Notes: generated by a model from the letters alone, not told the origin. 5,333 bases of DNA from UBA10210 sp964408425 (GCA_964408425.1 CAYOZI010000037.1:1-5333); one strand, 5' to 3'; positions 1 through 5,231 are shown, counted from the first letter of the stretch. Translations and numbers: made by a program.

Positions 1-1360
1 CCGTGGTTTTCTTCCACGTTGCGCTCGTGATCTGCAAGTCCGGCTGTTTAACCTGGGGCGTTTCCCTGGTTACCTCCTTGCAAGCGCCGTCAGAACAGGT
101 TTTTCCTGTTCCGCAGGGTATGGCCGTTGTTGCGATGTTTCCGTTATTGCAGAAGTATTCGTTGACGTAGTTCTCCATTTGAGTGTTGCAGGCGTCGATG
201 GACCTAGTCGTTCCTTTGGTGACCGTTCCTTTCACGCCCGTATCCTTGCCGCCGTCCGAGTCGGAACAAGCCGGGGAAACGGTTTTCCCGTCGTATCTTT
301 TGAGGAAGTTGTTGTCCCTGTTCCTCGGGTTGGAGAAGTCCAAACTCACTTTCCCGTCGCCGTTCGCGTCATACTTCGAACATGTTGAGTCGCTTCCGCA
401 CGTCTTTTCGGTGGAGTAAGTCCTTGCCGTACTAGGGTTCAAATACTGGTTGATGTGGTAACTGTCGCTGCCGTAGTAATAGTTAGAATCCCACTCTATC
501 TTCCCATCCCCGTCGAAATCGAATTTCGCGTAATCGCAATTTTGCAGGTACGCGCTTCCGATCAAGTCGGAATCCTTCGCGTCTACAATCCCGTCTCCGT
601 TTCCATCGAAAACAGCGCAGCTGAAATCGCTTTTCACTCCGAGCTTGCAGTTGTTTTCGGAAGCTTTCTTTTGGTAGTTGTTCGCTATCGGAGTGACGTC
701 AGCCTGTTCCACAACGCCGTTCCCGTCGTAATCGACCGCGCAAGCGCTGGCTTTGGCTGTAGGCGTGGTTTTGACTGCAGTGCAAGCCCCGCTGGTGCAA
801 GTGTAGCCTTGGGGGCAGTCGTAAGTGCTGATTGCCTTGTATTTTCCAGAACACCAGTATTCCGCCACCTTGCCGTCGGAAGTGCAGTAGTCGAACTTTT
901 CCTCGTACACGCCCGTAGTGCTGAACGCCTTGATGTTCCCCTTCTCGTACAAGCTTGACCCCGAGTCAGAGCACGTGGGCAGTGAAGAAAGCCTGGTGAA
1001 GCTCAAGTCCGCGACAAGCTTGCCTTGGTCGTTGGGGCGTATTGCCAAGACTTTCACTACCAGTTTTTTGTCCGTTCCTATGGCCGCGGTTCCGCACACT
1101 GCCAAGCTTACCTTTCCGTCCCCGCCCGGATTGTCTTCGTTCCAAGCGAGAACCAAACCGTTTAGACTGTCGATTTTGATTTCGTTGACGCCGTATTTGA
1201 CGACAGGGCTGGTTTGAGGATAGTAGATGCTGAATTTCCCGCCGTTCAAAACGCCAGTTTCTTGGCGTATTTCGCCAGGCAGGTTTCCGCCGGGACAGGC
1301 TGCAAAAACGATTGACGAGAAAATGAAAATAGCTATAGCCGCAGCCAAGCCGAACCGCAT
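1..1360 (-). CDS. Secreted multi-domain surface protein with EF-hand/dockerin-like loops, Cys modules and a CARDB-like start (3' end outside window)
   Basis: The reading frame is open from the ATG at 1360 to the left edge (453 residues), so the C-terminus is missing. Residues 1-20 form a Sec signal peptide: R2, a hydrophobic core, then FA before ACPGG. Four calcium-loop-like 12-mers start at D210, D252, D281 and D331 (DxDGNG, DGNGDG, DFDGDG, DANGDG), each preceded by a cysteine (C207, C248, C275, C327). The first resembles a dockerin half-repeat, ending in D221 and an IANNY helix. Two 27-residue Cys modules share identical spacing (C170/C182/C188/C193 and C404/C416/C422/C427). PDLQITSATW from residue 440 looks like the start of a CARDB adhesion domain. 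The start is supported by GGAGG and GGTG upstream of the ATG. It probably sits on the cell surface, binds Ca2+ and is disulphide-stabilised. The ligand is unknown, and a cohesin partner is not visible. The gene is sure; the function is inferred from architecture. Confidence 0.85.
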   Translation of the reverse strand, partial: MRFGLAAAIAIFIFSSIVFAACPGGNLPGEIRQETGVLNGGKFSIYYPQTSPVVKYGVNEIKIDSLNGLVLAWNEDNPGGDGKVSLAVCGTAAIGTDKKLVVKVLAIRPNDQGKLVADLSFTRLSSLPTCSDSGSSLYEKGNIKAFSTTGVYEEKFDYCTSDGKVAEYWCSGKYKAISTYDCPQGYTCTSGACTAVKTTPTAKASACAVDYDGNGVVEQADVTPIANNYQKKASENNCKLGVKSDFSCAVFDGNGDGIVDAKDSDLIGSAYLQNCDYAKFDFDGDGKIEWDSNYYYGSDSYHINQYLNPSTARTYSTEKTCGSDSTCSKYDANGDGKVSLDFSNPRNRDNNFLKRYDGKTVSPACSDSDGGKDTGVKGTVTKGTTRSIDACNTQMENYVNEYFCNNGNIATTAIPCGTGKTCSDGACKEVTRETPQVKQPDLQITSATWKKTT

Positions 1361-1384
1361 TTTACACCAGCCTCCGAAATCCGT

Positions 1385-1401
1385 TTTTAGAAACGCTAAA
1401 A
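1385..1401. repeat. Short inverted repeat in the leader of the surface-protein gene
   Basis: TTTTAG (1385-1390) and CTAAAA (1396-1401) are perfect 6-base inverted arms around a 5-base spacer. The repeat lies 25-41 bp upstream of the minus-strand ATG at 1360, inside its probable 5' leader. It could be an operator or a weak RNA hairpin. The arms are A/T-rich, so chance is possible. AGCCTTTTAC (1401-1410) and AGCCTTTAC (1426-1434) form a near-direct repeat in the same gap. Confidence 0.35.
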
Positions 1402-1436
1402 GCCTTTTACCTTTCGGCTCTTAATAGCCTTTACGG

Positions 1437-1444
1437 TTTTTATA
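1437..1444. promoter_or_regulatory. TATA-like box in the divergent promoter region
   Basis: TTTTTATA on the plus strand reads TATAAAAA on the minus strand, close to an archaeal box A in either direction. For the minus-strand surface-protein gene it predicts a start of transcription near 1415 and a leader of about 55 nt. For the plus-strand regulator it predicts a start near 1467, giving a leader of about 11 nt or almost none. One box may serve both divergent genes. This is inferred from spacing only. Confidence 0.5.
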
Positions 1445-1467
1445 CTCCGGCGTAGTGGGGTTAATCC

Positions 1468-1473
1468 GGTGGG
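1468..1473 (+). promoter_or_regulatory. Shine-Dalgarno site that decides the regulator start
   Basis: GGTGGG begins 10 nt before the GTG at 1478, leaving 6 nt after the GGTG core. It overlaps the alternative GTG at 1469, which has no SD of its own. The same GGTG core precedes the genes at 3283, 4192 and 4727, so 1478 is preferred. Confidence 0.5.
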
Positions 1474-1477
1474 TTTA

Positions 1478-2032
1478 GTGAGGATATTCAAGCACGGCGA
1501 TGCGCTGGCGATAGTCTTCCCCCAGTCTATAGTCTCTTCAAGCGGGTTGAAGGAAGATGAAGAATTGGATTTCGTGGAAGCCGAAAAGGGAGTTTTCGTT
1601 TTGTTGAGAAAGGAAAAAATGGCTGAACTGGCGAAACAAAAGATTGACGCGGCTTTTTCCGACAAGCCTTTCTCTCCTTCCGTTTCCACCGAAAAATCGT
1701 TTTTCAAGCGGGAGCTGGAGTACAAGGGCTTCGTGGTTGTTTTCGCAGAAAAGGGGGCGGAACAGGTTTCGCGGGAAATGGAAAAGGAAATCAAAAGCGG
1801 GAGCGTTTTGGGCGTGAGAGGCTTTGATAAAAAGTTTTACGTGGCGAAAAGGGCGTTTTTGGAGGAAACCACGCCCAAGATCGTGAAGGTTTTGAAGGAA
1901 GGGCCTTCGAATACGCTTGAAATAGCTGGGAAAACCAAGCTTCCGGAAGACGGGGTCAAGGCTGCGATATGCATCTTGATGGACGAGGGGGAAGTGATAG
2001 AAAAGAAGAAGGGCTTTTTCGCCCTGGCTTGA
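1478..2032 (+). CDS. AbrB/SpoVT-like domain protein with C-terminal winged helix, probable transcription regulator
   Basis: This 184-residue protein starts at a GTG; a GTG at 1469 would add three residues. Residues 1-48 read as an AbrB/MazE swapped-hairpin DNA-binding domain: RIFKHGDALAIVFPQSIV, then SSGLKEDEELDF and a basic LLRKEK end. A central alpha/beta segment (about 75-130) contains FVVVF and GVRGFDKKFYV. Residues 133-184 look like a winged helix: TPKIVKVLKEGPSNTLEIAG, a recognition-helix-like stretch, then a VIEKKKGFFAL wing. It lacks signal and membrane segments, so it acts in the cytoplasm. An AbrB domain of this kind normally dimerises on DNA or serves as an antitoxin; no toxin gene lies beside it. 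Its promoter faces that of the secreted protein, which makes control of that gene, or of itself, a reasonable guess. Targets are unknown. Domain assignment was by eye. Confidence 0.8.
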   Translation: MRIFKHGDALAIVFPQSIVSSSGLKEDEELDFVEAEKGVFVLLRKEKMAELAKQKIDAAFSDKPFSPSVSTEKSFFKRELEYKGFVVVFAEKGAEQVSREMEKEIKSGSVLGVRGFDKKFYVAKRAFLEETTPKIVKVLKEGPSNTLEIAGKTKLPEDGVKAAICILMDEGEVIEKKKGFFALA

Positions 2033-2035
2033 AGC

Positions 2036-2188
2036 TCAAAACATTTGTAGTACTATTTCCAAGAGAATGACCGCGACCGTAAACCCTATCACGATTTTCG
2101 CGTCAAGCTGCACTTTGGACGAGGATACGTCGTAAAACCTCATTATTCCCGTCGAAGACGACGGGGATTGGATTTTGTCTTCACCCAC
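2036..2188 (-). CDS. Preprotein translocase subunit Sec61-beta (SecG-equivalent)
   Basis: A 50-residue protein with the layout of archaeal Sec61-beta. A short polar cytoplasmic tail holds the family-like SSSTGIMRFYD stretch (residues 10-20). SKVQLDAKIV follows, then one C-terminal membrane helix (about 33-50, GFTVAVILLEIVLQMF). In archaea this subunit joins SecY and SecE in the protein-conducting channel. The start is GTG: a TGA lies in frame two codons upstream, and AGGTG sits 9 nt before the GTG. Length matches the family (about 50-60 residues). The gene ends 3 bp from the stop of the convergent AbrB-like gene and has no room for a separate terminator. An A/T-rich box at about 2239-2248 is a possible promoter. 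No other sec gene is present in the window. Identification rests on motif, length and topology. Confidence 0.88.
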   Translation of the reverse strand: MGEDKIQSPSSSTGIMRFYDVSSSKVQLDAKIVIGFTVAVILLEIVLQMF

Positions 2189-2220
2189 TTTTCAAAACAC
2201 CTTTTGCTTGCATGAAATAC

Positions 2221-2230
2221 TATTTTAAAA
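2221..2230 (+). promoter_or_regulatory. TATA box for the first anchored paralog; transcript likely leaderless
   Basis: TATTTTAAAA is centred about 28 nt before the ATG at 2253, so transcription should begin at or next to the start codon. No GGTG or GGAGG lies between the box and the ATG, which fits a leaderless mRNA. The box is nearly palindromic and could also act toward Sec61-beta, but its predicted start there would fall inside that gene's SD site. Confidence 0.5.
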
Positions 2231-2252
2231 CAACGGCAATTTAAGTTTATTC

Positions 2253-3197
2253 ATGGCTAGGTTCGTGGCTCAGGAAAGCCCGTTGGAATCGCTGGAAAAA
2301 CAACTGCCCAATTTGATCATTCTCGTAATCCTGGTTTTGGCTTTGATGGTCGTCCTGACGAAGTTCCAGTGGATCCACTGTTCGCAAGTTCCGTTCGTGA
2401 ATTGGTGCGGAACTTACTGTTCGTACGTTGAACAAGGCAAGTCGCGCATAGGCGTTTTGTCGGGGAGCGACGGGATAGGGGATCCGGTCGAATTGAGAAG
2501 GCAGTTGACGCGGTTGAGAGGGTTTACCCTGGTAGAGCCGGTTCGCGGTGAAGAGTTTTCGGCCGGGTTGTTGAGAAAATTCGACTTGCTCGTGGTCGAG
2601 AAATTCAAAACCGCTTCCACGAGGCAGGTGGATGCGGTGAAAGGGTATCTCGACGCGGGTGGAACTGTAATATGGGTTGGAGACGCGTTTTCCAACCAGT
2701 ATGTCGATTCTTACGATTTGATTCTCGCAAACCAGACGAACGAAAGCTATTATCTTGAATTGATAGCGTTGAACGTGACTCCCGGCAGCGCAAACTGGGA
2801 CAAGGCTTGGAACAACGTGAAAACCAAAAACTGGTATAAATACCTGTACAACCAAACGCAGTTTTACGGGTTCGACGTTCTGGAAGATTATTTGAAGGCG
2901 CGTTACGACGGGAATATCCAGACTCCTTCGGCTTCGTTGAGGGTGATTGACATAGACTCCCTGGTTTTGAGGGGTTTGCTGAAAGAATTCGACATCAAAA
3001 GCACGCAATTCTCGAAAATCGTTCCGGACGCTTCGGGAGTGAACATAATCGCGCAAATAATAACGCCCCAAGGCAGTTTCACCGGAATAATGGAAACGCG
3101 TTACGCGGGAAGAATCGTGTACGTTTCATTCCCTCTCGAAGAAGTGAATTCGACCACGCTCCTGACGAACGTGATAGACTACCTTGCACCGTGCTGA
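2253..3197 (+). CDS. Membrane-anchored protein with ThuA/GATase1-like alpha/beta domain, paralog 1 (function unknown)
   Basis: A 314-residue protein. Residues 1-19 are polar, 20-36 form one membrane helix (NLIILVILVLALMVVLT), and the rest probably lies outside the membrane. C43, C52 and C56 follow the anchor and could form disulphides. The main domain starts with strand RIGVLSG (65-71), then a helix with paired arginines, strand FDLLVVEKF (110-118), helix, GGTVIWVGDA (136-145), and ends with GRIVYVSF (286-293) and a final helix. This order resembles ThuA-like or class I glutamine-amidotransferase-like folds, which often lack catalysis. No Gly-x-Cys-x-Gly nucleophile elbow is visible: the position after GDA is F146. 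About 85 residues (146-230) form a divergent insert with NxT/NxS sequons, so archaeal N-glycosylation is possible. It shares order and motifs with the next gene. I do not recognise a named family; the role is unknown. Confidence 0.8.
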   Translation: MARFVAQESPLESLEKQLPNLIILVILVLALMVVLTKFQWIHCSQVPFVNWCGTYCSYVEQGKSRIGVLSGSDGIGDPVELRRQLTRLRGFTLVEPVRGEEFSAGLLRKFDLLVVEKFKTASTRQVDAVKGYLDAGGTVIWVGDAFSNQYVDSYDLILANQTNESYYLELIALNVTPGSANWDKAWNNVKTKNWYKYLYNQTQFYGFDVLEDYLKARYDGNIQTPSASLRVIDIDSLVLRGLLKEFDIKSTQFSKIVPDASGVNIIAQIITPQGSFTGIMETRYAGRIVYVSFPLEEVNSTTLLTNVIDYLAPC

Positions 3198-3235
3198 AAG
3201 GGAGTTTTAGTATAAACTTTAAAGGGGTTACAACA

Positions 3236-3246
3236 ATATTTATAAA
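3236..3246 (+). promoter_or_regulatory. TATA box for the second anchored paralog
   Basis: ATATTTATAAA is centred about 26 nt before roughly 3267, giving a predicted leader of about 15 nt that just includes the SD site AGGTGAT (3270-3276), 6 nt before the ATG. This is the cleanest promoter/SD pair in the window. A second TATAAA-like box at 3211-3216 lies further upstream. It indicates that the two paralogs need not be co-transcribed. Confidence 0.6.
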
Positions 3247-3282
3247 GTCGGTAAAACAGAAACTCTTTCAGGTGATATATAA

Positions 3283-4134
3283 ATGATTGGCGCTTTGTTG
3301 AAAAAGAAGGGGAAGAGAGGACAACAGTCATACGCTGAAAGCGTTATTCCTATTTTGCTCATAATTATTCTCGCGGTTTTCATAGCAGCGAAATTCGGTT
3401 ATCTCGATTTGAGCTCGATGCCGCTGGTTGGGGGTTTGTTCCCGCCTTCCTACATCAGGATTGCGGTCGTAGGCTCTCCTTCTCCTCAGCTTCAAAGCTA
3501 TCTTTCATCCGAGCAATACCGCCTTGCGGGAGTTTCTTACGCGGTTCCGATCAACCAGCTTGCCGTTTATCCCGGGGTTTTGAAAAACTTCGACATCATA
3601 ATCTTGCAGAACAGCCGCGTTTGCGACAGGACTGCGAGAATGGAAATAGCGAATGCCGTCAAGAGCGGAAAGAAGCTCATAGTGATTGGCGACGCTTGCA
3701 CTGCCGTTACTGAAGACCCGACCGCGGTTGGTTGGGATGTGGGCATTGGTTTGATAGGGGATGTTATGCCCGTTACTTACAGCGGAAACTTGTTCCACGA
3801 ACGCTCGGGACAGACTCTCGTTACCATCCGCCAGGGCAAGTTCCAGATCATAGACCAGGAGAGCCCAGTGTTCAACGGTATAGTGAACCACGGAGTCTTC
3901 GAGGATACTTACGTCAACGTCTTCCCGAAGCCCAACTCCCAAGTTCTGGCGTTGGTTGAAGAGTTCGGCGGAAAGCCGACTGCTGGAACGACTTACGCGA
4001 TAATCGAGAGCAAGGGAATGTTCACCGCCGGGAAAGTAATTTACTTCTCGTTCGATCCCTCGACCGCATCTCCGACCGGACAGTACCACTTGTTCCTGAA
4101 CACGCTGTTGTACTTGAAGGGCGCGAAAGGTTAA
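3283..4134 (+). CDS. Membrane-anchored protein with ThuA/GATase1-like alpha/beta domain, paralog 2 (function unknown)
   Basis: A 283-residue protein. A strongly basic start (KKKGKRG, 7-13) precedes QQSYAE and one hydrophobic helix (21-37). This resembles an archaeal class III (type IV pilin-like) signal, although the glutamate spacing from G13 is one residue off the usual pattern; a plain N-terminal anchor is the alternative. The outer domain repeats the order seen in the preceding gene: IRIAVVG (58-64), FDIIILQN (103-110), KKLIVIGDAC (130-139), and GKVIYFSF (250-257) near the end. C114 and C139 are the only cysteines; C139 directly follows the shared GDA, where the paralog has F146. The fold resembles ThuA/glutamine-amidotransferase-like domains, but no complete catalytic triad can be assigned. 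The start is secure: AGGTGAT lies 6 nt before the ATG. It is probably anchored facing outward. Function unknown. Confidence 0.82.
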   Translation: MIGALLKKKGKRGQQSYAESVIPILLIIILAVFIAAKFGYLDLSSMPLVGGLFPPSYIRIAVVGSPSPQLQSYLSSEQYRLAGVSYAVPINQLAVYPGVLKNFDIIILQNSRVCDRTARMEIANAVKSGKKLIVIGDACTAVTEDPTAVGWDVGIGLIGDVMPVTYSGNLFHERSGQTLVTIRQGKFQIIDQESPVFNGIVNHGVFEDTYVNVFPKPNSQVLALVEEFGGKPTAGTTYAIIESKGMFTAGKVIYFSFDPSTASPTGQYHLFLNTLLYLKGAKG

Positions 4135-4149
4135 GCACTAACCTTTCCC

Positions 4150-4161
4150 TTTTTATTTTTT
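4150..4161 (+). terminator. T-tract terminator, possibly doubling as promoter for the next gene
   Basis: TTTTTATTTTTT lies 15 nt after the stop of the second paralog, with no hairpin before it, as is usual for archaeal intrinsic termination. The embedded TTTTTATT lies about 37 nt before the TTG at 4192, so it may also act as the TATA box of the RuvC-like gene. Confidence 0.5.
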
Positions 4162-4191
4162 CAGAACCTTAGCGTAAGCGAGGGTGGGTTG

Positions 4192-4656
4192 TTGATTGCG
4201 GGGATAGATTCGGGCACGTGGAGGGCTTTCGCCATAGTCGATTTCGAAGGGAATGCGCTGAGCGTGGAAAGCAGGAAAAACTGGGGCGAAAACTCGTTCA
4301 TTCGGGATTTGGCCGTATTCTCCCCGACGATAATAGCTTGCGACAAATCCATCCCGCCCAGGAAAGTCTCCATTCTCAAGCGGGTTTTTAGCGCCAGGTT
4401 ATACAAGCCTTCGAAAAATTTGACCGTCGCCCAAAAACACCGTTTGGTTGAGGATTTCAAGGTGAAGAATTCTCACGAGCGGGATGCGCTGGCTTCTGCG
4501 TTGAAGGCGTTCAAGAGCGTTTCTTCGAAGCTCGCGACTGTGAAAAAGAAGGCGTTCAAGGCCGGCGTGCCGAAGGAAAAGTTGCATGCGGTGCAAAAAC
4601 TGGTTTTGAAGGGAATGCCCGTAAGAAAAGCGTTGGAGAATTCCGTAGGGTTTTAA
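4192..4656 (+). CDS. Minimal DUF460/COG2433-type RuvC/RNase H-like protein
   Basis: A 154-residue protein with a TTG start. A TTG at 4189 would add one residue, but GGTG at 4183-4186 is better placed for 4192, and the resulting MIAGIDSG matches the usual family start. The RNase H-fold pattern is visible: strand 1 with D6 (GIDSGT), a second strand AFAIVDFEG, strand IIACDKSIPPR with D51, ARLYKPSKNLTV, and the closing helix HERDALASALKAF with H95 and D98. D6, D51 and D98 are the likely metal-binding acidic residues. Archaeal DUF460 proteins are predicted RuvC-like nucleases and are usually several hundred residues long with a coiled coil. Here only the RNase H-like core plus a Lys-rich helical tail (about 108-154) remains. 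The frame is clean with a proper stop, so it looks like a true compact version. Substrate unknown; a DNA or RNA structure is likely. It sits just before Alba with its own spacing. Confidence 0.82.
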   Translation: MIAGIDSGTWRAFAIVDFEGNALSVESRKNWGENSFIRDLAVFSPTIIACDKSIPPRKVSILKRVFSARLYKPSKNLTVAQKHRLVEDFKVKNSHERDALASALKAFKSVSSKLATVKKKAFKAGVPKEKLHAVQKLVLKGMPVRKALENSVGF

Positions 4657-4672
4657 TAAGCCCTTTTCACCC

Positions 4673-4680
4673 TATTTTTT
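4673..4680 (+). promoter_or_regulatory. T-rich element between the RuvC-like gene and alba (terminator and/or box A)
   Basis: TATTTTTT lies 16 nt after the stop of the RuvC-like gene and about 50 nt before the Alba ATG. It can end the upstream transcript. As a TATA box it would start transcription near 4702, just ahead of the SD site GAGGTG at 4710-4715. Both roles are inferred from composition and spacing. Confidence 0.4.
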
Positions 4681-4726
4681 CGCATTACGAGTACACTAGA
4701 ACTTTCAGAGAGGTGGGTTTAGGCAT

Positions 4727-5059
4727 ATGGAAGACAACATCGACAACACGCAAGAACAGGCACCCGAACAGGCACAAGGGCATTCAAGAAAGCCGGACGA
4801 CACTATCTACGTCGGCAAAAAACCGGTGATGAGCTACGTTCTCGCGGTTGTAACGCAGTTCAACCAGGGCACGGGCATAGTGAAGCTCAAGGCGCGAGGG
4901 AAAGTGATTTCCACCGCGATTGACGTGAGCCAGATCGTGAAAAACCGTTTTATCAATAGCTTGAAGATAACGGCTTTCGACGTGGCGACTGAAGAGCTTC
5001 AGAGCGAGGACGGCAGCATGAGGAAGGTTTCCTCGCTGACGCTGACGCTCGAAAAGTAA
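4727..5059 (+). CDS. albA: DNA/RNA-binding chromatin protein Alba
   Basis: A 110-residue protein. Residues 26-110 match archaeal Alba: IYVGKKPVMSYVLAV with the nucleic-acid-contacting lysine pair K31/K32, the QFNQGTG turn, VKLKARGKVISTAIDVSQIV, NRF, and a C-terminal strand segment ending LTLTLEK. Alba dimers coat archaeal DNA and bind RNA. The equivalent of Sulfolobus Lys16, whose acetylation lowers DNA affinity, falls in the K31/K32 pair. Archaeal Alba is usually about 90 residues; here a polar, Gln/Glu/Asp-rich tail of about 22 residues precedes the core. The ATG is the only reasonable start, because the next in-frame Met (M35) lies inside the fold. GAGGTG lies 11 nt upstream, a slightly long spacing. 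A T-tract follows the stop, so it is likely a single-gene unit. Confidence 0.95.
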   Translation: MEDNIDNTQEQAPEQAQGHSRKPDDTIYVGKKPVMSYVLAVVTQFNQGTGIVKLKARGKVISTAIDVSQIVKNRFINSLKITAFDVATEELQSEDGSMRKVSSLTLTLEK

Positions 5060-5061
5060 GG

Positions 5062-5068
5062 TTTTTTT
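5062..5068 (+). terminator. T-tract terminator after alba
   Basis: Seven T residues start 3 nt after the Alba stop, and a pyrimidine-rich stretch continues to about 5093. There is no hairpin, which is typical of archaeal intrinsic terminators. Confidence 0.55.
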
Positions 5069-5082
5069 CCTTTTCCGCTTTC

Positions 5083-5094
5083 TTTTTATTTTTA
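5083..5094 (+). promoter_or_regulatory. Box A for tRNA-Val
   Basis: TTTTTATTTTTA is centred about 26 nt before the first base of the tRNA at 5115, the expected place for an archaeal TATA box if the tRNA is transcribed with little or no leader. It overlaps the T-rich tail of the alba terminator region. Confidence 0.5.
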
Positions 5095-5114
5095 CTTAAA
5101 GCAATTTATTTAGT

Positions 5115-5223
5115 GGGCTCGTAGTCGAAACTAAGCTTTCCTTTTTACGGGAAATCTTGGCGGATTTGGTAAGACGTTCGCTTGACGTGCGAAAGATTCG
5201 GGGTTCGATTCCCTGCGGGCCCA
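5115..5223 (+). tRNA. tRNA-Val(GAC) with an extended D loop, probably intron-containing
   Basis: The cloverleaf was read by hand. Acceptor GGGCTCG (5115-5121) pairs with CGGGCCC (5216-5222), all seven pairs with one G-U; the discriminator is A5223. T8 and A9 follow. The D stem is GTC (5124-5126) with GAC (5173-5175). Anticodon stem TTCGC (5177-5181) pairs with GCGAA (5189-5193) around loop TTGACGT, giving anticodon GAC (5184-5186) for valine. The variable loop is AGATT. T stem CGGGG pairs with CCCTG around TTCGATT. CCA is not encoded. The D loop is 46 nt instead of about 8-12, so the gene is 109 nt; removing about 35 nt gives a normal 74-nt tRNA. A leucine-like tRNA starting further right was rejected because only GGGCTCG pairs with the 3' acceptor strand. 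Confidence 0.9.
5130..5164 (+). other. Probable tRNA intron in the D loop (boundaries approximate)
   Basis: A5130-A5134 can pair with T5166-T5170 (five pairs including one G-U). They are flanked by a GAA bulge (5127-5129) next to the D stem and a GGAT bulge (5162-5165), with a weak inner helix G5135-T5137/G5159-C5161. This is a relaxed bulge-helix-bulge, the substrate shape of archaeal splicing endonuclease. Cutting in the two bulges leaves GAA-TTTGGTAA as the D loop. That restores A14, an A15-T48 tertiary pair and G18-G19. Inside the intron, TTTCC (5137-5141) can form a hairpin with GGAAA (5150-5154). Exact cut sites may shift by 1-2 nt. Confidence 0.65.
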
Positions 5224-5231
5224 CTCCGAAT

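Noticed and set aside
179..1424. Several plus-strand open frames across the first 1.4 kb
   Set aside because: They are antisense to the continuous minus-strand frame that has a signal peptide, calcium loops and spaced cysteines; their translations show no family features.
1396..1794. Minus-strand frame opposite the AbrB-like gene
   Set aside because: Ser/Lys-rich, low-information translation antisense to a gene with clear domains and an SD site.
2247..3071. Long minus-strand frame (274 codons) opposite the first paralog
   Set aside because: The plus-strand product has a membrane anchor and motifs shared with its paralog; the minus product is Arg/Gln-rich with no recognisable pattern.
3505..4089. 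Minus-strand frame opposite the second paralog
   Set aside because: Shadow of the plus-strand gene, which has a strong promoter and SD; no own start signals.
5131..5160. The 30-nt hairpin (CTAAG...CTTGG with inner TTTCC/GGAAA) taken as the whole tRNA insert
   Set aside because: Removing only this leaves a D loop of 16 nt; the relaxed bulge-helix-bulge pairing with the 3' exon gives a normal D loop.
5155..5225. A bacterial leucine-type tRNA beginning near TTGGCGG
   Set aside because: No 5' strand there pairs with CGGGCCC, the variable arm is short, and the anticodon GAC indicates valine.
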